This document shows positions 46,441 through 59,479 of a DNA stretch of 64,000 nt, in pieces (within the stretch, counting starts at the first letter, position 1; each line of letters opens with the position of its first letter). Both the position numbers and the translations under genes were made by a program. Source of the stretch: Anthonomus grandis grandis (lineage: Eukaryota; Arthropoda; Insecta; Coleoptera; Curculionidae); the NCBI RefSeq assembly GCF_022605725.1, contig NC_065547.1:25523167-25587166 (forward strand), in the 5' to 3' direction. Below the pieces are notes generated by a model. The model worked only from the letters and a program-made list of their open reading frames with translations. It ran no database searches and was not told where the DNA came from.

Positions 46441-47559
46441 AAACGATCTGCTAGGATATTAAAAAATTTAATCATAGTATAAAAAATAATTAGATATGCC
46501 CTATTGCATATCGAAAAACATAGTATTTGTTTCCAAACATATTTATAACCATAAAATGTTAATAATTTTAAGTTTCTTCAAGAAACTGAACATTTTGGTC
46601 TATGGCTTAAATTAATCGACATTTAATGCCGACACGAAAAACACGAGAATTTGTGACACCCTCTCACCCTCCTTAATCGCAACGACTCTGTTTAGGCATT
46701 CTCAAGTATAACTACACACAAAATAACCATAATAAATTTGCAAAACAACCAATAGACATAAAAACTTAACAACATAAGATATTTGCCCATATAAATATCC
46801 ACTATACCACTGATTAATAGTGTACTTACTAATAACTTTATTATCTGAATGACTCTCTACTTACAGATTAAGCAATTAGTTTCTTAAAATTTACAAAAAA
46901 AAGACTATGATATTGTTGCTTTTACATACTAAAAACGCTCATAAATACTAAATTTATTTTTATAATATCGCCATTAAGACAAAATGTTTTCCTAATTCGA
47001 GATATTATCTGCACAGATCTGACACATAATTTCCATAGATCAATACCTGAGCTTCTTGAACCAAAAAGGCAGTCTTTGCGTAACAATGGTTCTTCATAAT
47101 ATATTATGCAGCAATAAGTATAACAGTTTCAGAATATTAATAGCCAAGCAGTTTCTAATCTGGTAGAAATGAGTCAAATTGAAAGTTTTGGTCAGTCACT
47201 CCAAGCCCGTGCTCTGTTTACACCCTCATTCTATAATATCTTGCGCAAAAATATGTTAAAAATAATTTCCTTACTTCTACCGTATATTCATACAGTAAGG
47301 TTAAAATTATTATACTGAATAATAAAATTTGTAGACTAGTTTACGGTGTTTATAGTTTGCGTTATCTATTTGCTTCTACCATTTCGTATTCTAATTGATT
47401 CAAACACCCAAATACTTTATATGATAACCTTTTATTTAATACAATTGCACTCATATCGTATGTTTTTAATTTAACATTTAGGAGTATGAATGGTTATACT
47501 ATTAGTCTAATAATTAGTCATATGAATCAGTACGTCAGAAATGCTACAACAAACCTTTA
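46441..47559. other. AT-rich sequence, nothing recognised
   Basis: No supported feature. Confidence 0.4.
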
Positions 47560-47860
47560 CAAATTCAAATTATAATAATAAATTCAAAAGTTCAGTTCTA
47601 TATCATATAAAAGTTCAGTTTAAATAATTTTAGCTAGTTCCATTGTTATATTCCAGGTATCTTGCTATACGAGAAGAGCTGTATCATCAGCATATCATAT
47701 AAGTTTATTTGATGCATTCATATTTAGCATATCATTAATATACAGTAAAAATAGAACCTGTTCAGCTACCGTTCTTTGACGAACATTACATTAAATTGAT
47801 TATAAGTCACTTTTGTTCGTAAGGTGTGTCTTGCTTGGGAAAAAGTTATGTTGTTAAGCA
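47560..47860 (-). pseudogene. LINE reverse transcriptase palm fragment
   Basis: Minus strand: VLFLLYINDMLNMNASNKLI, a stop, then YADDTALLV and WNITMELAKII (47,620-47,765). LYINDM and YADD are the palm motifs of Jockey/CR1-type LINEs, and the catalytic Asp pair is intact. The GVPQGS block just upstream is lost. Confidence 0.88.
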
Positions 47861-48069
47861 AAGACATGGGATGATCATTTGCAGACAAATATGTTTTTTT
47901 ATATATGGGTAGCTAGAGCTCGACAAGCAGCCCTAAACATTACCTTTTCGCCAACCCCAGAAGCACCCAGCCCTAAGCCTCCACTCCTAATGCGCGGTCT
48001 TTACAGAGTCGTTTTATAGATAATAAAGGCTTGCACCTTGTGTTAGTCCATATCTTTAAAATCTTCCCG

Positions 48070-48480
48070 TTAGAGTGTCGCTGCTCCAAAGGTTTTCCTT
48101 CTCAGGCCACGACATATTTCTGTCCTTTTCCAATGTTTTTTATTGAGACCGAGACATGGTTCGGGGCCTATGAAGGAGCTAATGGAACCTTGTGTTACCA
48201 GGTCGTCGGCCCGGTCATTGCCCTCGACACCCTGATATCCTCGAACCCACCTGACTCTCACTTCCCTGTGTGCTGCAAGTCTTTCCAATGCGCCTTTGCA
48301 CTCCTGGACTGGCGCTGAGCTTGCCCTAGATTTCTGAATTGCCTTGAGGCCAGTTTGACTATCAGAGTAGATGCAAATCTCCCCCTTACCTTTTAATGTG
48401 TTCCATTTATTTGCTACTTTAAGTATATCAAACACCTCTGCTTGGCGAACTGTGTCTGTTTTAGTTACAATTGAGCAATT
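48070..48480 (-). pseudogene. LINE RNase H domain relic
   Basis: Minus strand, open from 48,480 to 48,070. RQAEVFDILKVANKW carries the catalytic Glu, ICIYSDSQTGLKAIQKS the catalytic Asp, and REVRVRWVRGYQGVEGNDRA the last acid (Asp of GNDRAD). The preceding catalytic His of 'vpGHqGi.GNe.AD' is Tyr (RGYQG). FIGPEPCLGLNKKHWKR is typical of the linker that follows. In Jockey, LOA and R1 LINEs this domain sits after the RT, but the RT fragment at 47.6-47.8 kb lies on the wrong side to belong to it. Confidence 0.88.
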
Positions 48481-49789
48481 AGAAATATGAGTATAGGGTT
48501 TGGCAATTGAATATTTTATGTCTCTAGGATTATTGCTAATAATTTATTAAGTCTACAAACTGAATTACTCTTTAATCCATTTATAGTTTTGTAATGAATA
48601 AACTAGGAAACATTTTAGGTTAGCTTTTATTTCACTAATAAAATAATCATTACAAGGATTTGCAACTTTAATTTAATCTTATTGTAAAATATAATTTTTG
48701 TTGTTTAGTAGAATATTCGAATTGCTTTTATTACTTTTTTTACACTGAAGTTTTTCTTGTATAACTTTCCATAATTTCTTTAGACCTGTTTTGATTTTGT
48801 CAATTTTTTTTAGAAGTAGTTTCCTTTAGTTTTTTTTATTAGCCGACCTAAAGTATCTCGGTAGTTTTATATTGATTTAGAAGTACCGTGACTCCTTTAT
48901 ATTTAAAAAATTATTTTTTACACATGTTTGATGAAATTTATAATAAATTATTGCAAAAACAATTGTTTTAAACTATACGCGATTAAGAAAGCAAGGGAAA
49001 ATATTTTGTATACGTAGCGTTTTACTTTGCTACTTTTTATCTTCATGTTAATTTTTCATGATTAATTTTTATTTGTTATTTTGGTCTTGTATATTTTCTT
49101 TTAAACATTGTTAAAACTTCGTACAGGTCCAAGCCAGTGGGCCATTATTCATCATTAAAGAGATGTCGCTAAGTCTGATCGCCACTCGCTCCATCCATAT
49201 ATATTTGCGGCGGTTAAGATCGTTATAATATTATTCTATATCTGCTAATTTTGGTAACACTTAAAATCCGTAAATGCAAGCTAATATTGACCTATCATCA
49301 ACAATTAAGGTAATCGAATCCGACTTAGATCTTAGTAATTTGAGTCACAATTTGTTCTCAAGAATTGTTAAATGCAGAAACATGGCAATGTAAAAAAAAT
49401 ATTTTTTAAACATATTTTGCATTCTAAAAGAATAGTTTAGTCCTAAACCTAATACTATAAAAGATCTGCAAGCTAAATTCAATTTACCGCCCAATTCTTG
49501 ACTATTGTATAAATATTTAAATCGACAAATGAACGTCAAAATAAGGGTATTTTGTAGACTCTTTTAAACTCATTAAAGGTAGTAGATATATATACATCGG
49601 AAAGCCGAATACTTTTAGATATCATAACACTACTTATTTAAGGACTTAAAGCTGTTTTAAATCATCTTTTTTATATAAATATCATCCATAGCAATTTCCA
49701 CGTTAAATGTCAAACTTTCACAAGTGACGGTCCTGCAAATCAATTATAATGAGTACAATTGCGATAACATATATTTTATGTTATTGATC
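48481..49789. other. AT-rich sequence, nothing recognised
   Basis: No supported feature. A slightly GC-richer patch lies at 49,120-49,230. Confidence 0.4.
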
Positions 49790-50300
49790 AGCTTATAAAA
49801 AGGTATCAGTAGACACCTTCTCAGACTACTAATCAAAGAACGTAAACAGTTCATCTTAAAACATACTACGTCAATATAATTTTCCCACGTGAGTTTGGAG
49901 TCTAACAACCCAAAAAGCATAAACTCTAAAACATTTTCTATTGATAAATTATTATGAATGAACCAAGTATGGATCTCTAAAAAACACCTAGATTGCTATG
50001 TCCTGTATGTGCTTTTTCACTACTAGTTAACACTATTTGCTTTATCTCCCGTAGGAATAACAAAAAACCTCTTACACCGGCAGTAGTTCTTTAAACAAAA
50101 ATTTATGTTAAAGGATCATAAATTTTTAAGCAATCTAAAATAGCAGTATGTCTTGATTTTTTCGGAAGAAAATCATGTTGGATATTTTTAAGGGTTTTAT
50201 ACTGAAAATTAACTTAACCTTGAGCTACATATTGCTCTTTCGATGACAGAGATAAATCTACTTTAATATTATATCTGATCTTGAACCTTTGTTTTAAAAA
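49790..50300 (-). pseudogene. LINE reverse transcriptase relic (CR1/Jockey-like)
   Basis: Minus strand from about 50,185: NIQHDFLPKKSRHTAILDCL ('qfGFrp..St..ai'), a gap, then GHSNLGVF.RSILGSFIIIY near 49,975-50,030 (from 'GVPQGSILGPllFiiYiND'), and LLDSKLTWENYIDVVCFKMN (about 49,865-49,925), matching the 'lGv.lDskLtWe.Hi..vc.Kl' block after the palm. The YADD region is deleted and stops are frequent. Confidence 0.8.
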
Positions 50301-53300
50301 AACTGGTATATACTTAGATAATGTCAGTTATCCCGGATATTGCTTATTAATAAAATACTACTTAATAAGAGTTATTTTTTTCATATTGTCATTAATTGAG
50401 CTTTTGCATGATTAAGAGGTTCTTAAGTCACTTACCTTTAAATTGATGTTATTTAACCTACCACAATTTTTGTTTCTTCCTAATTCACACTTACCTATGT
50501 TATTAACTGTGGGTACACTTCTATCTATGACTGAGGTGGCACTTTTTCTTCATAAAAAACTGAGAAAATAATGATCCCTGGGCCAGGGTCCCTTTTGGGT
50601 GCTTTCTTCAAGAATTATCACTCTAAAAGTTTGTATACCTTGGAATACTTTGAGATATATTCCTCAACTAAAAAGAAGAGACATCTACTTAACCTACTTA
50701 ACCCATTTACAAACATTTTAATATGATGGTATTTTTCAGCTTGCCACTAATTATCACTGATTATAGAATTTAGATTTAGACATCTTATTTATTACTTAAA
50801 TCCTCTGTATGGTGATATTTGTTGCTTCACCCATTAATAGCTGGTGACTCGCCTAAAGTTACTTTTTTGATTAATTTACTTTTTGGCCTAATTAGTTGCT
50901 CAAGTCAGTTGTAGGATCCCCTCGATAAGTGTGTAGCATTTCGAAAGTTAATAATATCTAATTTATCTATTAATCTATAATAATATAAAATAATATTTTA
51001 TTTTAATCTCAATTAATTAGCAAAATAGTGTATTTTTGGCATACTTTAATATTTTTTTAATGTGACGTTAGATCATTGTCTACGTGAGGCACTAGATCTT
51101 TTAGATGTATTGACGGAACCCCTTAATTTGTTATCCCTGATGATGGACATGTTGTATCGAACATGATATATCGAAATCTCTTTAGTTCCCCAAAAACAAG
51201 TGAACTAAGAAAATAAAGAATATGTAGACCTGTCAATAAATTATCAATATGTATATATTATATTATCAATTATTTTATTTTCATAAAAATATATATTACG
51301 ATAAATATATATTATGATTAAAATTATATTACCTACCTGCTTAGCTTGGTATATTATAGGCATTTTATAATAACTTTTAATTAATTTATTATGATCATAA
51401 AAATTTGAAAAATCGGGAAATGTTCGGCGATATCTTTAAGAAAAGTGATGGATAGCATTTGTTGGCTTAAGTTAAATAAAAAATTAATAGATGTCAAAGG
51501 CTCATAAGAATTATAAGGTAGTCCAAAATTTTACCATTAAAATTTCCAATTTAAAAAAATAATTAACAATAATTTTTATTAAAAAAATCATTATCTAGAT
51601 TAATATCTTCAAATCAATACTTTAAACTTGCTGTTATATAATATCTTCCCTGACTTCCGCTAATTCAAAAAAGAATATTTCTCTTTAATCGAGAAATTTG
51701 ACTTCTGGGTGGCTATGGTAATAGTCTTTGTCACGATATGAGTTTTCCTAGAAAGATCTCGTTAACGACAGCCATTAAATTGCAATCGTTAATATATGGC
51801 ATGTCGTACCGTCTTCTTGAAACGATATAGAGCAATTATAAATCATAAGATAGGTGTGAATTTACAGCCTCAAATTGTCTTTGCTAAGAAACCGACAATC
51901 TTTCGTACTGCAGTTCCTGTCTAAGCTGTTACTTTTGAAAAATTCGGCAGTTCTGTTGCAAATTGTGGTTATTTGACTAGCTCTGGAACTAGCTAAATTT
52001 GTCTTTCATTTCTCATAAGCCTCTGATAGGTTGACGATACAAATTATTTCCCTAATTATGACAGATAACATAACTAATTATTTCCTTGTTCATATTGACC
52101 TAAAAAGCAACAATATTTCTTATCGAAAGTTAAATCAATACTAACTTATCAATTAACGCAAACTCCTTATAGCATTCACTAGTATTTTTAAATACGATCT
52201 ACTATAGACCATTCAAAAAAAACAGAAAGACTAGAATTGGTAAACAACAACACTTTGTTTGAGTGCTCAGGGACAAAGGGGGTATTTTGTTTTCAAACGT
52301 ATTCACCGATTCTCACAAGTTCAAGACTAGATTTTCACCGGTTGTCACAAGCTTAGACACATTTTCAAAAGAGAAAATTTTTAGCCCTATATTAATTCAT
52401 ATATTAATGTTAATTTAACTTATTGGTGTTTTTAACTTATTGGTGACATTTTAAATTAAAAATAAAAATAGACTGTAGATATATCTTATTCTAAGCGCAC
52501 AAGTAACAACTTCAAAGAAAAAAAATTAACATTCTTATTCCTTAAACCTCTTTTTAAAAATTTGGGATATGTCAATACCGCAAGCAAAAGCTGATGTCAT
52601 CTTGCGAAATTTCATCTTGTCCAGCCATATTGTGTTTACATTTGACATTTGTAAAGTTCTGTAATTTTTCTTTAGTTTTTGGTTGAAAAAGGAAAGAAAG
52701 AGGTCTCATTTGAGTATTCTTGTAAACTGCTACGATGGTAAAAACTTGATACTGTCATAACATCATATCAAGAGAAAACCGTCATCATAAACGCAGATTA
52801 GGGGATCATAGAAATAAATCTAAATAAAAACTTAAGGAATTCATGTATAATAATTATAAAATATTTAATTTCCATAAAAATGCTTTTTATTAGATAGGCA
52901 TCTTTACTGTAATGAAGTACATACGTTAAAGAAATTATAAAGTAAAATTGTTTATAATTTAAAGCATTATCTATTATTAATAAATCTTATCATGTTTTAT
53001 TTAAAAAAAGTGCTTTATATTTTACTAAATAGGAAGAGTAGTATTGTTTTGTGTCTGTCAAAATAAGTGATCAATTTTTTGATATTATGAAGTATTTTTT
53101 TGCAATTTCTACATAAGTATTTGTCATCATTTGATCAGAGATGTTGCAAGCAAACAAACTGTTCTTAGTTCCACGGCAATGTTAATTTCTAGTTTTTCAA
53201 TGTTCTGAGGGTCGCTTATTATTTTACGGACAATAATACAAAACAAATACGCACAATATTTAATATTTTATTTTATTTTATTTCAATTAGTTAGTACGCA

Positions 53301-53463
53301 TGATGTTTATATCTAGCCTCTTAGTTATGATTGGACTATAATACGGTATGAGTAGAACGCCTGGGTTATTTACTAAAAGCTTAAAATATGGCAGAAATGC
53401 AGAAATGGTAGTATTAAGGTAATTAATATTATTGTGGAGGAGTATGAACATTGGTCGCTACAT
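50301..53463. other. AT-rich sequence, nothing firmly recognised
   Basis: About 3 kb without a supported gene. The stretch at 51,660-52,080 is less repetitive than the rest. Confidence 0.4.
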
Positions 53464-54007
53464 CAGTGGCGTATCCAGGGGGGTAACCTTATTATGAAGC
53501 GTGCGAACAATAAATTACTGCAATGTTAATATTGTCGCAATTTTTTACAATACAGGAACACACTATTATTGTAACACCAAGCTTCGAGTCACAACCATCG
53601 GCTTCTACTTCTAATTATACATGTTGTCCTTTAAATTACATTGTTATTATTTTTAAAAGAATATTGTCAGATTAAGAAAGATATGAGGTAGTTAGATAGA
53701 AATGTAGAAAGATAATGACCTCTGGTTTCCACCACCAGGTTTTAATTTTCCAGCCAAACAAGAAGGAAAGTGTTTAATGAAATTTAACCAGAAATATTTA
53801 CATTAATACAAATGGCTTGTGTATTCTGAAAAAGAAGATGACGTATACTGCAAGTTTTGTGCTCTTTATTCAAAAAGAGAGGGAGGCCATACAAGCCGAC
53901 AAGAGGTAGGGATGTTATGTAAGAATGCATTTTGCTCATGGAAGAAATGCAGGGAAAGGTTTTCTTTGCATGAAAAGGCTGAATATCACAAACAATTCCT
54001 ACAGTAA
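53464..54007 (+). pseudogene. hAT element 5' end with TTF-type zinc finger coding fragment
   Basis: CAGTGGCGTATCCAGG at 53,464 is very close to the CAGTGGCGTAGC terminus common in hAT elements. About 260 bp later the plus strand reads FNFPAKQEGKCLMKFNQKYL and then WLVYSEKEDDVYCKFCALYS, the TTF/BED-like finger of DUF4371/ZMYM1-type hAT proteins ('r.F...w...y.WL.Ys...d.vfC..C'). It continues through SWKKCRERFSLHEKAEYHKQ to a stop at 54,005. The rest of the transposase is absent because a mariner-like relic starts right after. The hAT relic at 45.6-46.4 kb has the complementary C-terminal part but is on the other strand, so it is a separate copy. Confidence 0.78.
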
Positions 54008-54009
54008 AA

Positions 54010-54490
54010 AACAGTACCCCCAGAAAATTAATGTTTAGAGTGGTATATTGGGAAATAGGATTATCGGCCCAATATTTATTTATGTCAAGGAAATTAAATG
54101 GCGACATGCATGTTGAAATGCTACAGACGTCTATCGAACCACGAATAGTGTGGGAATTAGAAAATCAGAGGGTTATTCACGAAATTTATATTTAGAAAAA
54201 CGCTTACTACAATTCGAACAGGATGGATCATTATCCTAACTATTGGATTAGAAGAAGAGGTCCTATTCAATGGCCACCTACATCGTTGGACTTAACAACT
54301 GACTCCGGGTCACCTATAATCTTTGGTTTTTAAAACGCAAGCTGAGTCATTACAGCAACTCCAGCAAAAAACAGTTTAGGAATGCTATACTATATCGAGA
54401 GAAATATTTTAAATGACGTGAATAAATTAGAAAGTCGGTTTTAATATTGCAGTCAGAGTCATGGAAATCATTTTCATTAATACATATTAT
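54010..54490 (+). pseudogene. DUF4817/DDE transposase relic, C-terminal half
   Basis: INVWSGILGNRIIGPIFI-like reading (54,028-54,080), then KLNGDMYVEMLQTSIEPRIV and ELENQRVIHEIYI. A strongly degraded second-Asp block is followed by NYWIRRRGPIQWPPTSLDLT (54,238-54,300) and LWFLKRKLSH. These follow the family order 'iNVWaGIlgn.iiGP...' to 'nrWIGRrGpi.WPpRSPDLTplDFfLWG.LK'. N-terminal domains are absent. It abuts the hAT fragment without recognisable ends. Confidence 0.8.
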
Positions 54491-54893
54491 ACATAAACAT
54501 TTAATTAAATAATAATAAAAATTTTAAATCCTATCCAAGGGGTTGTAGTAAGGGTAAGGTAATAAACTTATTTTTGTTCCCTCTTCGTTTTATAAAAAGT
54601 TAAATTTTTTAGTTATATGCATAAAATATTATTGAACCATTTACAAATTTGAATAAGGTGGGGATATTTATGTGCGTTAAAAATAGTAGTGGTCGGGCAT
54701 TCTAAAAAAATACTGTCTGTAAACTGTAATTGTAATGGTCGCTTAATTTAATATTTAATGGATCACTTAATGTATCTCCTATTTTTATGTATTGAGTTCT
54801 AATAAATAAATAACTTTTAAAGACATTTCACGTGACACTTTTCAACTCATTTTTCTCAAGGATGATGTATATTAAGATATTATACACATCAAC

Positions 54894-54920
54894 TTATGCA
54901 CATATAAAATATGTGCATAA
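54894..54920. repeat. Perfect 12-bp-arm hairpin
   Basis: TTATGCACATAT, spacer AAA, then the exact reverse complement. Confidence 0.85.
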
Positions 54921-56479
54921 ACTAATTGGATAGGATTCTCACGTTTTGATAACTTGACAATCCTTTAACTAAGAAAACCATTTTTGTCAAAATTTAAGTT
55001 TAATTTGCTAGTTTCTTAATATTTTTAGTCTGCATAGTATATATTACAAGTACATTGCATAAAGTCTTATTTTATGACGAACTTACCAATTAGGTGCTGA
55101 CATAATTACTAACATACTTCATGGAAGAAGAAATATGAGGATGTTAAAGGATTATATGAAAGGGGAATAATTTTATATTTTTTGCATTATGGAATAGTAT
55201 AATGACAAAAATATGTTAAGATGCAAAGGTTCCGAAGATGTAAATGCTTATAGATAGATTGTTTGTTTCTGCAAAGCAATTCTCTTGATGAGACCTCATA
55301 CTTCTTGTAGCTACATGTTACTCGATTTGAATCATTTTAATTCCACCCGAATCTACATATGGCTAGATGGAATAAATTTAAGACTGCTTTCTCTGTCTTA
55401 AGAGTGAGTACTTCCACCGTCAAATGAGCAGTTTTCTTTTTGAAATACTCCATGAAAACAGTTTTGGGTTTACACCATAAAAACTGTACCCAGTCTTAGA
55501 GTTAAATCTTTTTAATTTAGTTAAAGTTTTTTAGGGTATTGGAAAAACCATTGAACGGTTAAAAATGTAAAAAGTTAGTGATGAATGAAAGCTTTCAGGA
55601 GCTTGTCTTTTCTCAATAACTAAATATGCCCAGCAGCTTCAGCACTTTCAAAGGTTTCTTACAAAGATAAAATCTTCATGTGTAGTTTTGAAGTTTCACT
55701 TATTAATTTCTATGATTTTTTTTAGGAAAGCATTCTTTTGTAAATAGGATCCATACTCATCCCAATTATTATATTGCTATTACATTATACCAGCATAATG
55801 AACAATTATTAAAACTTTTCTGTCGATGATAAATAACAAATTTTCTCAAAAACAGTCATTTCAAATAATTAGTAATATAAACCATGAGTTAATAACACTA
55901 TAGTAATTAGTAAAAATTAGTATAATGCACTTTAGCATCAATGACAATAACAGTACAGATAACTACCAAGTAATTAAGTTAAATATATGTTTCGTCAACA
56001 AATACCTCTAAAACAGGTTCTCAAATAATCCCCTTTTTATTTTATAATTCTTTTCATAACTATTTAGTTATGTTGTAGATCAGACGAAGTTAGAATTTAA
56101 AGTACGTAGTTCGATTATACATTACAAGTTTACGCCTCAAATATTAGTTATGGTTTAAAAATTACCTTACTTTGACTTAGATTTTTCTGTGACTTTAATG
56201 AGTTTACTGGAAAAAATTATATGCATACATATTTGCACATATTTTCCCATTAATAAGCCTGTTACATTCCTTAATAATTTTTGCGTTTCTGTATCACAAA
56301 AGGCAATTGTAATAAGTAACCACAAAATTATGCTATAAAGGGTTGTCATAGCGAAGCCACAGTGATTCCCTGCTTTAAGTTTAAGTTTTTCATACATAAA
56401 TACTTACTGCATAACATCCAAATGATGTTAAGTGAGCCAAAGTCTCTTTGTGATGTCGGTATTATGAGAATAAAACTTT
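54921..56479. other. AT-rich sequence, nothing recognised
   Basis: No supported feature. A few patches of ordinary complexity lie at 55,280-55,500. Confidence 0.4.
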
Positions 56480-57020
56480 AACTTTCAGTGAATCATGATG
56501 TAATGAAATTTGCACACCTATAAGAGTAAAAACCTTCAGTATTCCTACCACAGAACTTTACTCTTTTGTATATTAAATGAAAAAGGTTTGTTTTATATGA
56601 AAGAGGTTTGCAATTAAAGTTGCAAAAGGGGTATGATTGTCGTGACAACGCCAAAGAATTGCTATCGTCGGCAAACAAGGTAAACCTTGTATGTTTAGGT
56701 TCGGCAAATCATTTTTATGAAGAAAGAATACCAAAGGTCAGGACAGACCCTTGAGGAATATCCCATGATATAACTGGTAATCTAAGCAGCAATAAGCACT
56801 TAGTTATAAACTTAGTATAGAAATTAAAATGCAAGAGAAACATTTTCCTAGAAGGAAGAATCAAGGCAAATGATAATGCTTTGACGCGATTTGGTTCCGA
56901 AAATTTCCTTAAAACATTATGTGGGATAAGTTTTACAAATAATTGAAAAACGGACGGTACTGATTAATTTTATAAAAAGCTACAAATTTGGCTAATATTT
57001 TGTTATCCAGATGTGCCATT
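56480..57020 (-). pseudogene. LINE reverse transcriptase palm fragment
   Basis: Minus strand: SWDIPQGSVLTFGIL (about 56,725-56,770, from 'sgvPQGSvLgpllF'), a shift, NDLPNL, then LFADDSNSLALSRQ (56,640-56,685), the FADD palm box with both Asp intact. About 150 open bases follow. Upstream, AKFVAFYK and later residues are only weakly RT-like. Confidence 0.78.
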
Positions 57021-57829
57021 ATTAAATCCGAAAGATCGAATTCTAGCTTACTTAGTCACTAAATCGCTACTCTTAAATTAACCCTTAAATTATACACGCA
57101 TTTATTAAATATCTATAAGAAAAAAATACTAATGCGTCCTCCTATACATATAATTTTCACTGCAATGCACTAAAAATTAAGCAATAAATTTTATAATGTC
57201 AATATAAAATTGTAATCTTAGACTAACCGGTAAAAAAACTAACTATGCATTTTGATCAAACATTTCACACATTCTCACAACACTTCTTCATATTTTTTCG
57301 GAATATTGAGATAGAATTGAAAATTATTATATAATAACACAGCTATGAATGAAAAACTTCTCTGAAACAATGCAGTAGTATGTTGTAGCATAATTAACTT
57401 GTTACTAGCTCTCAAAGAGCGCTGATGGATCTAATCCCTAAATATTAATTTAGATCTTGAATATAAAAGCAAGTTTGTATCTAAAATTTTATAAATAAAC
57501 ACAACAAAAGAAGACACTTAAACAAATTTTCGATATTAAGCCAATTCAACTATTGTATGTTTTATGAAATACAATCACATTTCTTGAGCCTTTATTTTGC
57601 AACCTTTGAAGCCTTGAGTATGACATGGGTAAAAGAAAGTTAAACAGTAGGACATAATATTTGATAAAACATATATTTCGCATAATATTTTACGCACTTC
57701 AAAGTTTAAAACATATTTGTTTGGGTATAAAACTTTTAAACCTATACTCGTACATGTACTTTTACTACACCTATGCCTTGTATAATATACAAGTACCAAA
57801 TTTTTAGGTATTTTTGAGTAGATGAGCTG
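57021..57829. other. AT-rich sequence, nothing recognised
   Basis: Could include the 3' end of the LINE to the right, but no motif shows this. Confidence 0.4.
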
Positions 57830-59200
57830 CTCTAACCCTCTTTCTTAAGATAAATGAATCCCCTGAGAAGCTCTAAGTCGGGACTTAATGTAAAGAGCAA
57901 GACCTTGAAAATGTTGAATAAGCCATTGCTTATTTCAGTTTCAAAGGTGTATAATAAAAATAGCAAAGGGCCCAAAATGGACCTCTGTGGGACTGTACCC
58001 AATATCTGCTGCCTACCACATAAGTACGGTTTAAAAAAGCAAACTAAAGAAAGAGTTTAAAAAACTCTATCCGAAAATCTAAAGAACTTTAATGTAGCAA
58101 ACATAACATTGTGATGAACCCAATCGAACGCTTTTGAATAATGGAGTAAGATTAGTATAGTAGTCAGGTTTTTATCCATGGTTGAAATTATTCATTATTT
58201 AAATTCATTAAGGTACTTGTCGCACTAAAACCGGGACGAAAACCTGACTGAGTGGAAGGCAGCAAACCGATACTATCAACAAAAGAAAACAGTTGTCTGT
58301 AAACAGGCAAGAGACTCACACTTCTCAAATCGGTAATTCGAGATGGAGAAGTTACCTTAGGTAAAGGCATGATAACAGCAGTCTTCTAAGCTGAGAAAAA
58401 ACATATCCTCTTAAGGTATACATTAATTATATGAGTAAAATGATCCAATAGAATCGGGATAACCCTCACCACAAAATATGTTATCAATTATCCGGCGCAT
58501 TTGACTTTAAACCGTCTAATGACTTTGCGTATCCCTGCCTGAGTAAGTTACTTACTCAGGCAAAGATACCTGAGTAAGTAACGAAAAGTCAAAAGCAGTT
58601 GAATCACCTCTATTTGACTCGATACAATCTATAGGATCTGGATCAGCTTCATTTTTATTAAATATTGATAAAAAATAATCATTTATCTTGTCAAGGTCTT
58701 GTAGCTCCACATGCAACTCTCATTATGACTCTATTTTTTTAAACTTTTTCATATAGCTATGATATCCCAATTAGAGACGTATTTCAATTAAGCAGCTTTT
58801 TCTTATCTTACTTCTTAGGGAAAGGTCTAAAGCTCTTTATAGCTATTCCAATTAGTTGTGGTTTTGTTTCGTTTAAATGTATTAAAAGCTATATCACGCT
58901 GTTTTAAAATCAGTTTCAAGGCATTCGGAACCAAAGAGTTGGCAGTCTGCTGAGCCTTACAGTTCGTACAGGTGCATTTAAAATATATTTAAAAAAAAAA
59001 TAAAATATTGATTAAGTTTTCAGTTAAAAAGAAAATTTTATCATTACTCTCCTGAATCTGATATATTTTGTTCCAATCTACATTTTACATATCTGTATAA
59101 AAAATATGGAGTGGGTTTTTGCAACCTATTCTGCTATAGATGTTTTGGAAGGTGATAGACCACTGCAACGAGAATGTGGAATGTTTTAGCTTCTATAAAC
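57830..59200 (-). pseudogene. CR1/Jockey-like LINE ORF2, linker and reverse transcriptase
   Basis: Minus strand, in order. ALKLILKQRDIAFNTFKRNK and NWNSYKEL (about 58,820-58,930) match the linker after the endonuclease ('ikqRD.ay..fk.tk....nW..YK.lRn'). DLDKINDYFLSIFNKNEADP follows (58,635-58,710), then VTSPSRITDLRSVSLLPVYR and LPSTQSGFRPGFSATSTLM (58,195-58,355), the first RT blocks. Next come LDYSKAFDWVHHNVMFATLK-like sequence (HYSKAFD, about 58,085-58,150) and GTVPQRSILGPLLFLLYTFE (about 57,935-57,995, 'GVPQGSILGPLLFLlYinD'). The YADD box is not readable below that. The endonuclease is mostly degraded. ORF1 lies upstream at 59,480-60,269. Confidence 0.88.
58537..58582. repeat. 25-bp palindrome plus a third copy of its arm
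   Basis: GCCTGAGTAAGT, a T, then the reverse complement (58,537-58,561). CCTGAGTAAGT occurs again at 58,569. It interrupts LINE ORF2 just after a readable stretch, so it arose by local copying after insertion. Confidence 0.88.
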
Positions 59201-59479
59201 GTTAACAAGTATTCTATAGAACTTTGATGCGTATTTATGAGATTTTTTTCCCTGATAAACATCAGGGAAATACTCATTACGAATGTAAACCGCTACCTCT
59301 CCCGCTCTTAATTATAAACATTTCATAATTTTTTATATTATAAGGATTAATAGGTATCAAAATCATAATCAAGTATGACACCACGTACAACATACATAAG
59401 GAAAATGAGCAACCGCTGATCTTACGTTTAGATTCCCAATATTTATAATTTTAGTGTTACCTGCCATTTTGCTGAAAAT

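Noticed and set aside
47560..48480. RT and RNase H fragments as one LINE
   Set aside because: Both are on the minus strand but in the wrong order (RNase H upstream of RT), so they come from different insertions or a rearrangement.
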